Shown here in pieces: positions 54,380 to 56,110 of a DNA stretch of 56,110 nucleotides. The notes under the pieces were generated by a model. The model was not told the DNA's origin, ran no database searches, and saw only the letters and a program-made list of their open reading frames with translations. The stretch's first letter is position 1. The number at the start of each line of letters is the position of its first letter. This stretch comes from Methanobrevibacter sp. (GTDB lineage Archaea; Methanobacteriota; Methanobacteria; Methanobacteriales; Methanobacteriaceae), in NCBI RefSeq assembly GCF_030539555.1, contig NZ_JAUNXX010000006.1, positions 1 through 56,110 of the forward strand, given 5' to 3'. The position numbers were made by a program, and so were the translations under genes.

Positions 54380-55126
54380 TTAACTATATTTTAAGTTATC
54401 AACAGCATTGATAAGTTCAATCATATGTTCATCCTTTTCATTCTGTGGTGCAAAGCTATACTCTTCAAAGTAAAATGCAGGGATTCCATTTTCATTCAAT
54501 GGAATAGTCAGATATGGTCCGCTAGTTGTTGAATCTGGAGCGTAAAATGAAATGTTTGGCGAATTCATGGCAACTTGCTGTGCATATTCATTTCCCGATC
54601 CTTCCTTGAGTGGAGAAAAAACAAATGTCCTGTAGTCATATGCTCCAACGTTTGAATGCACATCGATTGCCAATTTATAATTGCCTTTTGAAATTTCCGG
54701 ATAAACATATTTATAAGCCAGATTTTGTCCGTTTTGCCTTCCGGGACTGTCATCTGATGACCCATCACCATAATAGCCAATATCCTGTGTTACATTAATG
54801 ACATATATGTCATAGCAATAATTCAGATTTGTCATTTCGGGCAGGAGTTTAAGCAAGGTTTTATGGGTGAGATTTTCAAGAGGATGAACTCCAACCACAT
54901 AAGCTATACTTTCACCGTTAACGTTTCCGATATTCCTAATCACTTCAACAGAACCCAAATCGGAATCATTTGCTAAAACTTCATGATTGGCTGAATCATT
55001 AGCCGCAATTTCATTATTTGAATCTATTTGGTTGAATATTGCAATGCTTAAAGATGCAATGATAATGATTAACATTAAAATAACAAGATATTCCTTTTTT
55101 ATCATCAATTTAAATTTTAATTTCAT
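54380..55126 (-). CDS. Secreted or anchored M14-like zinc peptidase
   Basis: 248 residues. An N-terminal hydrophobic segment (YLVILMLIIIIASLSIAIFN) exports it. The body has a zinc-site pattern HPLE (in VVGVHPLENLTH), a second histidine in LAIDVHSNVGAY and a late glutamate in FYFEEYSF, the order of H-x-x-E ... H ... E of the succinylglutamate desuccinylase/carboxypeptidase M14 fold. The target may be a wall peptide or amide, which is inference. It lies 40 bases upstream of sstT on the same strand. Confidence 0.6.
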   Translation of the reverse strand: MKLKFKLMIKKEYLVILMLIIIIASLSIAIFNQIDSNNEIAANDSANHEVLANDSDLGSVEVIRNIGNVNGESIAYVVGVHPLENLTHKTLLKLLPEMTNLNYCYDIYVINVTQDIGYYGDGSSDDSPGRQNGQNLAYKYVYPEISKGNYKLAIDVHSNVGAYDYRTFVFSPLKEGSGNEYAQQVAMNSPNISFYAPDSTTSGPYLTIPLNENGIPAFYFEEYSFAPQNEKDEHMIELINAVDNLKYS

Positions 55127-55348
55127 AAGTTATATCTTTTGACATATACAATATTGATAAAAGATAATGTTTTGATGTATATTTGCATTTTTAAATTGAT
55201 TGAAAAATTAAGAGAAATGCAATTAATGACTTCTAACTTCGATTATTCTAATGGTAATCCTCATGACATTAATTATTATGATGTCAAAATGCAATATAAT
55301 TAAATGGAAAAATCCTTCAAAAAAAGTTAAAATAAATGAATCTTAAAT

Positions 55349-56110
55349 TCATCTATTTCTGATTTTGTATTCGACTTTACATATTGCCTGAGTCATTGTT
55401 CCCATCGGACAGTACACGCACCATGACCTTGGCTTAAAGAGAAGCATTGTCAGCAGACCCAATATTGTTGAGGTGAGCATTACGCTGTAGAATCCAAATG
55501 CATACTGGGACACCCATGGAGCTATAACGTTTCCATGATATGCCCATGTCCATGGAACATTGAATGTCCACAATAGTGTAACTGCCTGCGTAAGGGTTTT
55601 TGTACCTGCAAATACCAGATATGTATTCCAAAGCATTACAAAAAACATTGCAAAGAAAAATATTAAAAATCCATATCTGAAAGCCTTGGAGTACATCCAT
55701 TTTGGAGCATTCCTTTTTCTTGAAAGCCCTAAACGCCCTCCGAGCAATCCTAAAAGTTGACCTCTATCACAGTAACGATTGCAGAATCCTTTGTTACCTT
55801 TGAATATGGCAAACAATAATGGCACTATAAAGCAAATCATCCCAATCCATGCAAATATTATGTTAAAGAAGCCCAATGTGAAATACACTATGGTAAATAT
55901 CCACAAATAGTCATACCATTTTTTGAATCGAACTTTATTTTCTTTTTTAGGAGTCTTTCCTTCAATGACTGATGCAGGACATTCAATTACGCATTTTCCA
56001 CATCCAATACATGAATCATCATCAATTACCGCATACATCCCATTTTTAACTTCAATTGCCTGTTTAGGACATACCTTAATACAGCATCCGCATGAAACAC
56101 ATGATTTTTC
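55349..56110 (-). CDS. 4Fe-4S ferredoxin-type membrane protein (NapH/MauN-like), 5' end outside window
   Basis: At least 253 residues; the frame is open to the window edge, so the start is missing. Two 4Fe-4S motifs come first: CVSCGCCIKVCPKQAIEV, then CIGCGKCVIECP. About four membrane segments follow, with two further cysteine pairs facing the same side (CNRYCDRG; CVYCPMG). NapH-like proteins pass electrons through the membrane to redox enzymes or maturation systems. ATG at 56038 would lose the first cluster and is not the true start. Confidence 0.8.
   Translation of the reverse strand, partial: EKSCVSCGCCIKVCPKQAIEVKNGMYAVIDDDSCIGCGKCVIECPASVIEGKTPKKENKVRFKKWYDYLWIFTIVYFTLGFFNIIFAWIGMICFIVPLLFAIFKGNKGFCNRYCDRGQLLGLLGGRLGLSRKRNAPKWMYSKAFRYGFLIFFFAMFFVMLWNTYLVFAGTKTLTQAVTLLWTFNVPWTWAYHGNVIAPWVSQYAFGFYSVMLTSTILGLLTMLLFKPRSWCVYCPMGTMTQAICKVEYKIRNR

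Overview
The window looks like chromosomal DNA of a host-associated methanogen of the Methanobrevibacter type (Methanobacteriales). The signs are very AT-rich DNA, archaeal TATA promoters, GGTGA or GGAGG ribosome binding sites, several secreted Ig-like proteins whose signal peptides end in AVSA or similar, a cytoplasmic protein with two pseudomurein-binding-like repeats, and homologues typical of that genus (DUF169, DUF1919, TupA-like ATP-grasp, a Mur-ligase relative). The genus call is inference. No rRNA or tRNA gene was found.

Layout. 0.1-6.8 kb: a GT2/CDP-glycerol glycerophosphotransferase fusion, a UspA protein, a small anchored Ig-like protein, a three-gene polar amino acid ABC transporter and a zinc-ribbon membrane protein. 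7.0-16.3 kb: six close-packed co-oriented genes, four GT2 glycosyltransferases and two TupA-like ATP-grasp proteins, probably building a surface glycopolymer. 16.3-18.6 kb: an Ig-like surface protein and a PAP2 membrane phosphatase. 18.8-21.2 kb: flavodoxin, MarR and MATE operon. 21.2-23.7 kb: two unknown proteins, a surface protein and MntP. 23.8-27.1 kb: MarR with two tandem MFS pumps. 27.1-29.1 kb: a frameshifted CDF transporter and a DUF169 protein.

29.1-42.0 kb reads as an accessory island. It holds very AT-rich palindrome-bearing spacers, a tyrosine recombinase, a tiny hydrophobic ORF with a perfect Shine-Dalgarno followed by a structured RNA, a broken HNH gene, a 5'-truncated DUF2828 gene, cas2-cas1 without any effector, a broken adhesin and a broken tnpB. 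Downstream of cas1 there are four single copies of a 37-bp GTTT...AAAC repeat, spaced 401, 1669 and 2734 bp apart. Two of these copies cut directly into gene fragments. This looks like an exploded or dispersed CRISPR array and is the most unusual signal in the window. Two normal-looking genes, a surface protein and a possible coenzyme F430 synthase, lie between the copies.

42.0-56.1 kb returns to ordinary content: a small membrane protein, a cysteine synthase-like enzyme, a methyltransferase, a pyridoxamine kinase-like protein, two duplicated membrane-anchored alpha/beta hydrolases, secreted proteins, a flavin oxidoreductase that diverges from a 19-aa ORF across a TTAGG-N4-CCTAA dyad, an SstT transporter, a secreted M14-like peptidase and a ferredoxin-type membrane protein that runs off the window end.
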